NCBI GenBank assembly: GCA_965249205.1
Contig: CBDFLL010000006.1
Location: 1,612,001 to 1,676,000 of the forward strand
Origin: JAQBVV01 sp965249205
GTDB taxonomy: Bacteria > Acidobacteriota > Vicinamibacteria > Vicinamibacterales > UBA2999
Direction: 5' to 3'
DNA: 64,000 bases
In this document: one piece after another, positions 1 through 7,628 of the stretch
Position numbering within the stretch: the first letter of the stretch is position 1
Layout: each line of letters begins with the position of its first letter
Made by a program: the position numbers and the translations under genes
Notes under the pieces: generated by a model
Seen by the model: only the letters and a program-made list of their open reading frames with translations
What the model was told of the DNA's origin: nothing
Database searches by the model: none

Positions 1-2
1 GG

Positions 3-491
3 ATCCGGGTGATCGAGACGGACCTGGTACCGGAGATGCACCTCGAAGAGGGAAACATGTTCATCACGGTCGGTACGGAGCGGACCGTGCCGCTCGCCGG
101 GCGCATCATCGAGACACCGGAAAACCAACTCGAGTCGAACTACCTGCGCAGCCCGCGGTCGGGCTGGAACGCCTACGTGCCGGTGGGGAGCCTCGCCAAG
201 GGTGAGGAACTCGTCACCACCGGCGGTGGCAAGACGGTCTCGTGCGGCGTGTGCCACGGCGCGGACCTCATGGGCCTGGGCAGCATGCCCGGTATCGCCG
301 GCCGGTCGCCGAGCTACATGATGCGCCAGCTTTGGGACATGAAGCAGGGGACACGCAATGGTCCGCAGGCGGCGTTGATGATGCCCATCATCGAGAACCT
401 GACCGTCGAGGACATGACGAACATCGTCGCGTACCTGGCGTCGGTTCTGCCGCTGCCGGGGCCGGTGGCACCGCCGACGCCCGCACCGTAG
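3..491 (+). CDS. c-type cytochrome, C-terminal part (cut by window edge)
   Basis: The reading frame is open to the left edge, so the true start lies outside the window. The visible 163 residues contain one heme-binding motif, CGVCH, about two thirds along, preceded by a GSLAKGEELV segment and followed by a Met-rich stretch (MMRQLWDMKQG, LMMPII) that could supply the axial ligand. The end has the usual class I cytochrome c helix (NLTVEDMTNIVAYLASV) and a Pro/Ala tail. It is probably a periplasmic or membrane-bound electron carrier. The part before the heme resembles a second cytochrome domain whose own CxxCH would lie upstream. The redox partner is not identifiable. Confidence 0.8.
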   Translation: MRVIETDLVPEMHLEEGNMFITVGTERTVPLAGRIIETPENQLESNYLRSPRSGWNAYVPVGSLAKGEELVTTGGGKTVSCGVCHGADLMGLGSMPGIAGRSPSYMMRQLWDMKQGTRNGPQAALMMPIIENLTVEDMTNIVAYLASVLPLPGPVAPPTPAP

Positions 492-644
492 ACCGGCGCA
501 CTTCGATCTCGGTACCCGCGTGGGGGCGCTTGTCCCCACGCGGCATTAGTCAGCGCCTTCTTACACACGACTCCCACTTCACAACCTCCAGGCGGGTCCC
601 GACCGCGACTGTCCGCGGACAGCCCCATTCGTGCCCAGATGTGT

Positions 645-790
645 CACCCGGCTATGAGGCGCGGCACCTCCTCCGCAAACCGGCTCCGCTCGCATCACAG
701 ACGGATCCAGGAGGGAACATCTTGCCTCGCGTCGCGGCTGGCGCCAGCCCTACGGTTTGCGCCGGAGGTGCCGCGCCTCACAGCCGGTGG
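645..790. repeat. inverted-repeat element, about 37-bp arms
   Basis: Arms at 645-681 and 754-790 are reverse complements with only a few mismatches and one extra base. The core TGAGGCGCGGCACCTCC is perfect, followed by CCGCAAACC in one arm and the equivalent GCGCAAACC in the other. The 72-bp interior has no ORF of note. It lies in the 353-bp gap between the cytochrome and the first kinase, where nothing else is recognisable. It could be a small non-autonomous mobile element or a large transcribed hairpin acting as a terminator for the cytochrome gene. No clear target duplication was found. Confidence 0.6.
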
Positions 791-844
791 TGATCACTAA
801 GTCGCGAATCGCGGCCGCCCGCGACGAGGTTATGAAACGGGCTC

Positions 845-850
845 TATAAT
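845..850 (+). promoter_or_regulatory. -10 box TATAAT for kinase 1
   Basis: A perfect TATAAT followed by CAGGC lies 14 nt before the ATG. The same TATAATCAGGC block with the same spacing precedes kinases 4 and 5. No good -35 hexamer is visible. With a start about 7 nt downstream of the box the 5' UTR would be only about 7-8 nt. Confidence 0.6.
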
Positions 851-864
851 CAGGCGCAAGTCCG

Positions 865-3585
865 ATGGCTCTGACCCCCGGCACCCGCCTCGGCCCGTAT
901 GCGATCGCTGCCCAGATTGGCGAAGGCGGAATGGGGGAGGTCTATCAGGCCACCGACACGAATCTTGCCCGGAAAGTCGCCATCGAGGTGCTCCCCGCGT
1001 CCGTGGCCGATGACCCGGAACGTCTCGCGCGCTTCGACCGTGAAGCCAAGACCCTCGCCGCACTGAACCATCCGAACATCGCGCAGATCCACGGCCTCGA
1101 AAAGAGCGCGGGCACGATCGCCCTCGTCATGGAGCTGGTCGAGGGGCCAACGCTCGCGGATCGGGTCGCGCAAGGCGCGATCCCAGTTGATGAAGCCCTC
1201 CCCATCGCGAAGCAAATTGCCGAGGCGCTCGAAGCCGCGCACGAACAAGGCATCATCCACCGCGACCTGAAACCCGCCAACATCAAGGTACGGCCCGACG
1301 GGACCGTGAAGGTGCTCGATTTTGGGCTCGCGAAAGCCATGGAATCGCAGAGTGCGATGTCGCCGGACTCGTCCCAGGCACCCACAATCACGACACCGGC
1401 GATGACGCAGGCGGGGACGATCCTGGGTACGGCGGCCTACATGAGCCCCGAACAAGCGCGAGGCAAGACCGTCGATAAGCGCAGTGACATCTGGGCGTTT
1501 GGCTGCGTTCTTTTTGAAATGCTGGTGGGCCGTCGCGCGTTCGAGGACGAGGACGTGTCGATGACGCTCTCGAAAGTACTCCAGCGCGAGCCGGACTTCG
1601 GTGCGCTTCCTACTGTGGTGCCTGCCCATGTGCGGCAGACGCTGCGCCTGTGTCTGCGGAAGCCGCTGAAAGAGCGGCTTCCCGACATCGGTGCAGTGCG
1701 TCTCGCGCTGGAGGGCGCGTTCGAGACGACGGCTTTGCCAGCGGCATCGGTTGCCGTGCCTCAAGTTGCCGCGTGGCGGCGACCGGTGCCCGCGGCACTG
1801 GCTGCCTCACTGCTCACGGCCGTCGTCGTCGGCCTCGTCGCCTGGACCCTGTGGCCTTCCGCTGAGAGGCCCGTCGTCACTCGATCCGACTATGACCTTC
1901 CCGAGGGCCAGCAGTTCAGTAACATTCGGCGGTCCGTCTTGGCGTTCTCGCCGGATGGCCGTGCGTTCGTCTACAACACCGGGGGAGGCCTGTATCTGCG
2001 CGCGATGGGGGACCTGGAGGCTCGGCTGATTCCCGGGACCGAGGGTGCACTGATGCCGTTCTTCTCGCCGGACGGCCAATCGGTGGCGTATTTCGATGTC
2101 GCAACGGGCGAGTTGAAGCGGATCGCCACCAGTCGCGGCGCGCCGGTCGTTATCTCTACGGCAACAGGGTTTACGTTTGGCGCGAGTTGGGGACCAGACG
2201 ACGCGATCCTTTTTGGCGAGGCCCAGGGCATCCTGCGTGTGTCGGCCAACGGCGGCACGCCGGCCCTTGTCATCCCGGCCGAGGCAGGCGAGCAGATGGA
2301 CGGCCCGCAACTGTTGCCCGATGGGGAGTCGGTGTTGTTCAGCGTGACGACGAGCACGGGAACCACCCGGTGGGACGAGGCCCGGATCGTCGTGCAGTCG
2401 CTCCGCACGGGCGAGCGCACGGTCATCTGGGAAGGTGGGAGTGACGCTCGCTACGTGTCCACGGGCCATCTGGTCTATGCCGTGCGGGATGGGCTGTACG
2501 CCATTGCGTTCGATGTGGACAGCCTGACCGTGCGCGGAGGGCCGGTGCCAATGGTCGCAGGCGTGCAGCGGGCGTTTGCGGCGAATACCGGCACCGCCAA
2601 CTTTGGCGTGTCGGCGCAGGGGTCGCTGGTCTACGTCAGCGGCACGGCCGGGTCCAGCGACCTGATGCTGGCGCTGGTCGGGCGAGACGGGGTTGTTGCA
2701 CCGCTGGCGGTACCGCCCGCGCCGTATCTGTCACCGCGTCTGTCACCTGACGGCGGCAGGCTGGTCGTGCAATCCGGGGAGGACGAGGGGAATACACTGT
2801 GGACCTACGACCTGTCGAGCGACAGCCAGATCCAGCAGCTCACGTTCGACGGGGACAACCATCGGGCCATTTGGACGCCGAACGGTCAACGCATCACGTT
2901 CGCCTCGGATCGCGAGGGGCCGATGAGCCTCTACTGGATGCCCGCCGATGGCAGCGGGGCCCCGGAGCGGCTGACGACGGCCGAGGCGGGCACGAGCCAT
3001 TGGCCGCAGTCGTGGTCGCCGGACGGCCAGACGCTGCTGTTCAATGTGCAACGGGAACTCCTTACCGACTGGGACATCTGGTCGCTGTCGGTCACCGGTC
3101 GCGAAACGCAGCGTCTCTATGACACGCCCGACACAATCTATCTGGGTGCGGAGTTCTCCCCCGACGGCCAGTGGCTGGCCTACGCCGCGGGCGCTCTCCC
3201 TAGCGCCGTGGACATCTACGTCGAGCCATTCCCACCGACCGGATCGAGGCGCCGGATTTCACAAGAGGGCGGCTATTGGCCGCTCTGGTCACGCGCGGGG
3301 GACCGACTGTTCTACCGACCCGCCAGCGCCACGACCGGAATTACGCTGAGGTCTGTGGATATCGCCGCCCAACCGGCATTTGCGTTCAGCAATGAGCAAA
3401 CGCTGCCCATCGACGGGTTCACGGTAGTGGGTTTTTACCGGGACTACGACATTACGCCTGACGGCGAGCGACTGGTCATGGTGTTTCCCGCCGATCGGAC
3501 TGAGGGTGGTGAAGCCGCTCGCCCTCAGATCATCATCGTCCAGAACTGGTTCGAGGAACTGCGGCGGCTGGTGCCGACGGACTGA
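865..3585 (+). CDS. Ser/Thr kinase with PD40/TolB-like propeller (kinase 1, VAIK lysine lost)
   Basis: This 906-residue receptor-like bacterial Ser/Thr kinase has a kinase domain at residues 12-275, a single membrane segment near 308-330 and a periplasmic propeller of PD40-type repeats (SPDGQ, TPDGE) to the end. The glycine loop IGEGGMGEV (18-26), HRDLKPAN (Asp134) and DFG (Asp152) are intact. The ATP-anchoring Lys of VAIK is replaced by Glu41 (GAG, where the paralogs have AAG or AAA). Loss of this Lys usually abolishes or severely lowers catalysis, so it may be a pseudokinase or a recent inactive allele. The protein ends in QNWFEELRRLVPTD, a tail shared with the paralogs here. It starts at ATG 865 behind the TATAAT box. 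Confidence 0.93.
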   Translation: MALTPGTRLGPYAIAAQIGEGGMGEVYQATDTNLARKVAIEVLPASVADDPERLARFDREAKTLAALNHPNIAQIHGLEKSAGTIALVMELVEGPTLADRVAQGAIPVDEALPIAKQIAEALEAAHEQGIIHRDLKPANIKVRPDGTVKVLDFGLAKAMESQSAMSPDSSQAPTITTPAMTQAGTILGTAAYMSPEQARGKTVDKRSDIWAFGCVLFEMLVGRRAFEDEDVSMTLSKVLQREPDFGALPTVVPAHVRQTLRLCLRKPLKERLPDIGAVRLALEGAFETTALPAASVAVPQVAAWRRPVPAALAASLLTAVVVGLVAWTLWPSAERPVVTRSDYDLPEGQQFSNIRRSVLAFSPDGRAFVYNTGGGLYLRAMGDLEARLIPGTEGALMPFFSPDGQSVAYFDVATGELKRIATSRGAPVVISTATGFTFGASWGPDDAILFGEAQGILRVSANGGTPALVIPAEAGEQMDGPQLLPDGESVLFSVTTSTGTTRWDEARIVVQSLRTGERTVIWEGGSDARYVSTGHLVYAVRDGLYAIAFDVDSLTVRGGPVPMVAGVQRAFAANTGTANFGVSAQGSLVYVSGTAGSSDLMLALVGRDGVVAPLAVPPAPYLSPRLSPDGGRLVVQSGEDEGNTLWTYDLSSDSQIQQLTFDGDNHRAIWTPNGQRITFASDREGPMSLYWMPADGSGAPERLTTAEAGTSHWPQSWSPDGQTLLFNVQRELLTDWDIWSLSVTGRETQRLYDTPDTIYLGAEFSPDGQWLAYAAGALPSAVDIYVEPFPPTGSRRRISQEGGYWPLWSRAGDRLFYRPASATTGITLRSVDIAAQPAFAFSNEQTLPIDGFTVVGFYRDYDITPDGERLVMVFPADRTEGGEAARPQIIIVQNWFEELRRLVPTD

Positions 3586-3620
3586 TGCCCCTGCCCCCCG
3601 GCGCTCGCCTCGGCCCGTAG
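3585..3620 (+). pseudogene. kinase leader remnant (11 codons)
   Basis: The ATG overlaps the stop of kinase 1 (TGATG). The frame reads MPLPPGARLGP and then TAG, which matches the first 11 residues of the kinases (MALTPGTRLGP). Homology stops there. It is a degenerate copy of the kinase 5' end, left when a following kinase gene was deleted or recombined away. Confidence 0.75.
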
Positions 3621-3635
3621 TTGCGCAGTAGCGAC

Positions 3636-3911
3636 CTATCGGCGCTGGTAGACGTCGCGCCGATGGCCAACTGTGACCACCAGGACGGTGAGCACGTCAT
3701 CTTGGACGGTGTAGATGATGCGGTAATCGCCGACGCGGATGCGTAGCAGCCCGGACTCGCCCTGGAGCGCCGTCACACCTGAGGGGCGCGGGTTGGTGCC
3801 AAGACTATCGATGGCCTTGACAATCCGCCGAAGGGCAGGCGGGGCAAGCTTCTTGAGTGCCCGTTCGGCCGCGGGTTTCAGGAAGACGGCGTAACGGGCG
3901 ACCGCAGACAC
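3636..3911 (-). CDS. RelE/ParE-type toxin
   Basis: This 91-residue protein has the RelE/ParE fold signature: an N-terminal helix pair (LKPAAERALKKLAPPALRRIVKAI), LRIRVGDYRIIYTV and a C-terminal VVTVGHRRDVYQRR, with the Arg/His/Tyr residues used by ribosome-dependent mRNA-cleaving members. It has a GTG start. It lies 4 nt downstream of the Phd-like antitoxin gene on the same strand, the usual antitoxin-first order. Length is normal for the family. RelE-like mRNase versus ParE-like gyrase poison cannot be separated confidently, but the C-terminal GHRRDVY favours RelE. Confidence 0.88.
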   Translation of the reverse strand: MSAVARYAVFLKPAAERALKKLAPPALRRIVKAIDSLGTNPRPSGVTALQGESGLLRIRVGDYRIIYTVQDDVLTVLVVTVGHRRDVYQRR

Positions 3912-3915
3912 GGTG

Positions 3916-4161
3916 CTAGAGGCCGAGTGCCGCCCTCACCTTGTTCCAGTTCCGCTGGCCTGGTTCCTTGAGCGCACGGCGTGCCGCCGCGAGGTCGATG
4001 CGGTCCTCCAGCGCCTCGAGGAGCTCAAGGTCTTCGATGCTGACCAAGGCGGCGACAGCCTTGCCATGCCGCTCCAGTTCGATGCGCTCGCCCTGGTAAG
4101 CGACTCGGTTCAGTGTTTCTGCAACGTGGCTACGGAGGGCGGTGGCCGCCATCTTGGGCAT
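3916..4161 (-). CDS. Phd/YefM-type antitoxin
   Basis: This 81-residue protein starts MPKMAATALRSHVAETLNRV and continues GERIELERHGKAVAALVSIEDLELLE, the Phd/YefM pattern of an N-terminal DNA-binding domain with a C-terminal toxin-neutralising tail. It is the first gene of a two-gene minus-strand operon with the RelE-like toxin. Palindromes directly upstream (4164-4185) are suited to autoregulation by the antitoxin or the complex. Confidence 0.88.
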   Translation of the reverse strand: MPKMAATALRSHVAETLNRVAYQGERIELERHGKAVAALVSIEDLELLEALEDRIDLAAARRALKEPGQRNWNKVRAALGL

Positions 4162-4163
4162 GT

Positions 4164-4185
4164 GTACATTTTGTACGTAACGTAC
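4164..4185. promoter_or_regulatory. overlapping palindromes, likely toxin-antitoxin operator
   Basis: GTACA-TTT-TGTAC (4164-4176) and GTACGT-A-ACGTAC (4173-4185) are perfect palindromes sharing GTAC, placed directly upstream of the antitoxin ATG at 4161. Such twin operators typify autoregulated Phd/RelB operons; binding is inferred. Confidence 0.65.
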
Positions 4186-4276
4186 GTAATGTGCAAGCCG
4201 AACCTCACGACACGGCGCAGCAGACGCTCACCACTCCGTCAGGACCCGCCTGGAGGTCATAAAGCCGCCACGGTCA

Positions 4277-4282
4277 TATAAT
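4277..4282 (+). promoter_or_regulatory. -10 box TATAAT for kinase 2
   Basis: TATAATCCACGCAA, with 10 nt between the box and the TTG start, predicts a near-leaderless mRNA. The same TATAATCCACGCA string occurs at 6734, 7613 and 29311. Confidence 0.6.
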
Positions 4283-4292
4283 CCACGCAAGA

Positions 4293-6705
4293 TTGGCCCT
4301 GACCCCCGGCACTCGTCTCGGCCCGTATGAGATTGCTGCCCAGATCGGCGAAGGTGGTATGGGGGAGGTGTACGAAGCCACCGACACGAAGTTAAAGCGG
4401 CAGGTTGCGATCAAGGTGTTGCCGGAGTCCGTCGCCGCTGATGCAGAGCGACTGGCACGGTTCCAGCGTGAGGCCGAAGTCCTCGCCTCGCTGAACCATC
4501 CAAACATCGCGATCATCCACGGACTCGAACAAGTGGGTGATGTCCACGCGCTCGTGATGGAACTCGTCGAGGGGGACGACCTGTCACAGCGGATCGCGCA
4601 GGGCGCTATTCCGGTTGATGAGGCTCTCCCCATCGCGAAGCAGATCGCGGAGGCGTTAGAGGCTGCGCATGAGCAGGGGATCATCCACCGCGATCTGAAA
4701 CCCGCCAACATCAAGGTGCGGCCCGACGGCACGGTGAAGGTGCTCGACTTCGGGCTGGCGAAGGCCATGGAGCCGACGGGCGCGATGTCACCTGAGTTCT
4801 CACAGGCACCGACGATCACCACGCCCGCGATGACCCAGGCGGGGATGATTCTCGGCACCGCCGCGTACATGTCGCCCGAGCAAGCCAGAGGCCGCACGGT
4901 GGATAAGCGCAGCGACGTGTGGGCGTTTGGTGCGGTGCTCTACGAGATGCTCACGGGGCAGCGAGCGTTCGATGCGGAGGACGTGTCGGAGACGCTAGCC
5001 GCCGTGTTGCGGGCGGAGGTTGACTGGGAGCGGCTACCCAAGAATCTCTCGCCAGTGCTTGGCACCTACATCCGACGGTGTTTACACAAGGACCCGAAGC
5101 AGCGCGTTCCCGACATCGCAGCCATGCGCCTCGCGCTGGAGGGCGCGTTTGAGACCGCCGTGTCGCAGGCAGCGGAGGCCGTGGCGGTCACACAGCCTGG
5201 GTGGCGACAGGCCCTACCCGCTGTGGCGGTGACCGCCGTCGTGGTGGTCTTCGTCACTGGCCTGGTGGGGTGGAGCCTGTGGCCAGCGACCGAGCCACAA
5301 CCGGTGACTCAGTTCGCGTATGCCGTGCCCGACGACTATCCGTTCAGAAACCTCGGTCGCTCCGTGATGGCGCTGGCCCCAGACGGCCGGTCCTTCGTCT
5401 ACAACACGTCAGGCGGCCTCTACCTCCGCACGATGGACGAGTTGGAGGCGCGGCTCATTGCGGGCACGGAAGAACCCCTCCGCCATCCGTTCTTCTCGCC
5501 AAACGGGCAATCGGTGGCGTATCTTGATGCCGGAACGAACGAGTTGAGACGCATCGCCATCAGCGGCGGAGCCCCGGTCGTGATTGCGGACGTGTCGGGC
5601 AATCTCAATGGCGCGAACTGGGGACCGGACGGGACGATCTTGTTCGGCCAGCCCGACGGCCTCTACCATGTGCCAGCCACAGGGGGCACACCGACGCTGG
5701 TGATCGCCGCCGAAGACGGGGAGCAACTGGACGGCGCGCAGTTGCTGCCCGACGGGGATACGGTGCTGTACAGCGTGAGGGCCGGCGGCAGTTGGGACGA
5801 CGCGCAGATCGTGGCGCAATCGCTTAGTTCGGGGGAGCGAACTATCGTCCTTGAGGGCGGCAGCGATGCCCGGTATCTGCCGACGGGCCATCTGGTCTAC
5901 GCACTGGGAGACAGCTTGTTCGGTATCGCGTTCGATGCCGACAGCTTGTCCGTCACAGGCGGCGCGGTGCCGCTGGCCCAGGGCGTGTTGCGGGCGGCTG
6001 TGACCGCCGGGGCCAACTACGGCGTCTCCGATGACGGGGCGTTGGTCTATGTCCGTGGCGGCGCGTGGAACTTGCGCACATTGGTGTGGGTGGACCGGGA
6101 CGGGCGGGAGGAACCGGTGGCGGCTGCCCCGGCGGCCTACGCGGAGTTCACGTTGTCGCCGGATGGAACGCGCGTGGCCGTTCGCATCATAGATGCTCCG
6201 CCCGCGGTCTGGATCTACGACCTCGTGCGGGACACCAGCACCCGTCTCACCTTTGAGTCTGACGAGGTGCTCGGGCTGTCCCCGACGTGGACACCCGATG
6301 GCACCCGTGTGGCCTTCGGCCCCCCGCTGTCCTGGAAGCGTCGAGCCATTCCCGCCGACCGGATCGAGGCGCAGGATTTCGCAGAGCGGGGGAACGTGGC
6401 CGCTTTGGTCACACGCAGGGGACCGACTGTTCTACCGACCCGACACCACCACGCTCGGAAACACCCTAGCGTCGGTGGACATCGCCACCCAACCAGCATT
6501 TGCGTTCAGCAATGAGCAAACGTTGCCCATCGAGGGGTTCACGGTGGTGGGTTTTTACCGGGACTACGACATCACACCTGACGGCGAGCGACTGGTCATG
6601 GCGTTTCCCGCCGATCGGCTGGACGGCGGTGAAGCCGCTCGCCCTCAGATCGTCATCGTCCAGAACTGGTTCGAGGAACTGCGCCGGCTGGTGCCGGTGA
6701 ACTGA
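4293..6705 (+). pseudogene. Ser/Thr kinase with PD40 propeller, frameshifted (kinase 2)
   Basis: This is a paralog of kinase 1 with a TTG start (LALTPGTRLGPYEIAAQIG). The kinase domain looks active: IGEGGMGEV, VAIK lysine present, HRDLKPAN and DFGLAK. A membrane segment and the first propeller repeats follow. Near 6330-6345 the sequence jumps from a WTPDGTRVAFG repeat to the VEPFPPTGSRRRIS segment, which in kinase 1 lies about 100 residues further on, and the reading frame changes. The upstream frame then runs to a stop at 6515, while the native C-terminus (ending QNWFEELRRLVPVN) continues in another frame to 6705. An internal deletion of roughly 300 bp best explains this. A truncated kinase of about 740 residues may still be made. 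Confidence 0.88.
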
Positions 6706-6733
6706 GGAGAAGGCTGCCAGAATCGCGACCGCC

Positions 6734-6739
6734 TATAAT
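6734..6739 (+). promoter_or_regulatory. -10 box TATAAT giving a leaderless transcript
   Basis: TATAATCCACGC is followed at once by ATG at 6746, only 6 nt after the box. That is the expected transcription start position, so translation probably begins at the mRNA 5' end without a ribosome-binding site. Confidence 0.6.
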
Positions 6740-6745
6740 CCACGC

Positions 6746-7027
6746 ATGTCGTCCCTCCCGAACGCGGCCGGCGTCCTCAGCGCGGACACGGATCCGGAGA
6801 GCGAACGGTATCAAATCGACCGCTGGCGTGTGATGTCGCCGGCCGAAAAGCTCCGCGTCGTCGTTGCGTTGAACGCCACCGCGGACACGATGGCGCTGGC
6901 CGGCATCCGGCTACGTCATCCCGGCGCGCCCGCCCGGGAACAGTTCCTGCGCCTGGCGAGCCTGAAGCTCGGTCGCGACCTGGCCCAACGGGTCTATCCG
7001 GAGATCGCACAGCTGGATGCGCCGTGA
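6746..7027 (+). CDS. small protein paired with a nucleotidyltransferase-fold gene
   Basis: This 93-residue soluble protein contains MSPAEKLRVVVALNATADTM and LRHPGAPAREQFLRLASLKL. It has no known catalytic motif. Its stop overlaps the GTG start of the next gene (GTGA), indicating translational coupling. From memory, proteins of this type recur upstream of nucleotidyltransferase-like genes, which suggests a two-component toxin-antitoxin or regulatory pair; the function is unproven. The start at 6746 is supported by the promoter directly in front of it. Confidence 0.65.
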   Translation: MSSLPNAAGVLSADTDPESERYQIDRWRVMSPAEKLRVVVALNATADTMALAGIRLRHPGAPAREQFLRLASLKLGRDLAQRVYPEIAQLDAP

Positions 7028-7617
7028 TCGCGATTCCGGATCCGATCGCGGTGGCGCTGCGCGTCGCTGACCTGTTCGAGACGCTGGGGCTTCGGTACAC
7101 CATCGGCGGATCGCTCGCCAGTTCGCTAAGCGGCGAACCACGCTCGACGCTGGACGTGGACATGGTGGTGGCCATACAAGAGGCCGACGTCGCTCCGCTC
7201 GTTGCCGCACTGGCGACCGATTTCTATGTCAACGAAAAGGCGCTCCGACGGGCGGTGCGTGAGCGCTCCAGCGCAAACCTCATTCATCAGGAGACGTCGG
7301 TCAAGATCGACCTCTTCGTCATGGGCTCGACGCCGCTCGACGAGGTGCAGTTGGCGCGTCGCCGGCGCGTGCAGGTGTCGAGCAGCCCGGATCGATTTCT
7401 CTACATGCACCCGCCGGAGGACATTTTGCTTCAGAAGCTGCGATGGTTTCGCAAGGGCGGTGAGACCTCCGATCGACAGTGGCGCGACATCCTGGGCATC
7501 GTACACGTGCAAGGGGAGCGGCTGGATCAGGACTATCTCCAACGAAGCGCCGCACTGATCGGTGTGGGCGACCTCCTGCAGCGAGCGCTCGGTCAGAAAG
7601 GCGACCGCGCCGTATAA
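7024..7617 (+). CDS. nucleotidyltransferase-fold protein (MNT/AbiEii-like)
   Basis: This 197-residue protein has an N-terminal nucleotidyltransferase core: GLRYTIGGSLASSL, then RSTLDVDMVV, the hG[GS]..(D)xD pattern of Pol-beta-type enzymes, and a later SVKIDLFVM that supplies the third acidic position. The C-terminal half (HPPEDILLQKLRWFRKGGE, RQWRDILGIV) resembles the helical part of AbiEii-like and DUF6036-like proteins. The GTG start overlaps the preceding stop. Such proteins act as toxins or antitoxins that transfer NMP groups to tRNA or partner proteins. The substrate here is unknown. Confidence 0.72.
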   Translation: MIAIPDPIAVALRVADLFETLGLRYTIGGSLASSLSGEPRSTLDVDMVVAIQEADVAPLVAALATDFYVNEKALRRAVRERSSANLIHQETSVKIDLFVMGSTPLDEVQLARRRRVQVSSSPDRFLYMHPPEDILLQKLRWFRKGGETSDRQWRDILGIVHVQGERLDQDYLQRSAALIGVGDLLQRALGQKGDRAV

Positions 7618-7618
7618 T
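7613..7618 (+). promoter_or_regulatory. -10 box TATAAT for kinase 3
   Basis: TATAATCCACGCAATTGTG: the GTG start at 7629 is 10 nt from the box. The box overlaps the stop of the upstream nucleotidyltransferase gene (7615-7617), so there is no spare intergenic DNA. Confidence 0.6.
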
Positions 7619-7628
7619 CCACGCAATT

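Noticed and set aside
865..1764. Long minus-strand frames opposite the kinase domains (for example 850-1764, 13470-14294)
   Set aside because: High-GC shadow frames of the conserved kinase codons; Arg/His-rich, no start context, and the same shadows recur opposite every paralog.
7479..7628. 50-codon N-terminal extension of kinase 3
   Set aside because: It lies inside the nucleotidyltransferase gene in another frame; the kinase family starts at the GTG behind the TATAAT box.
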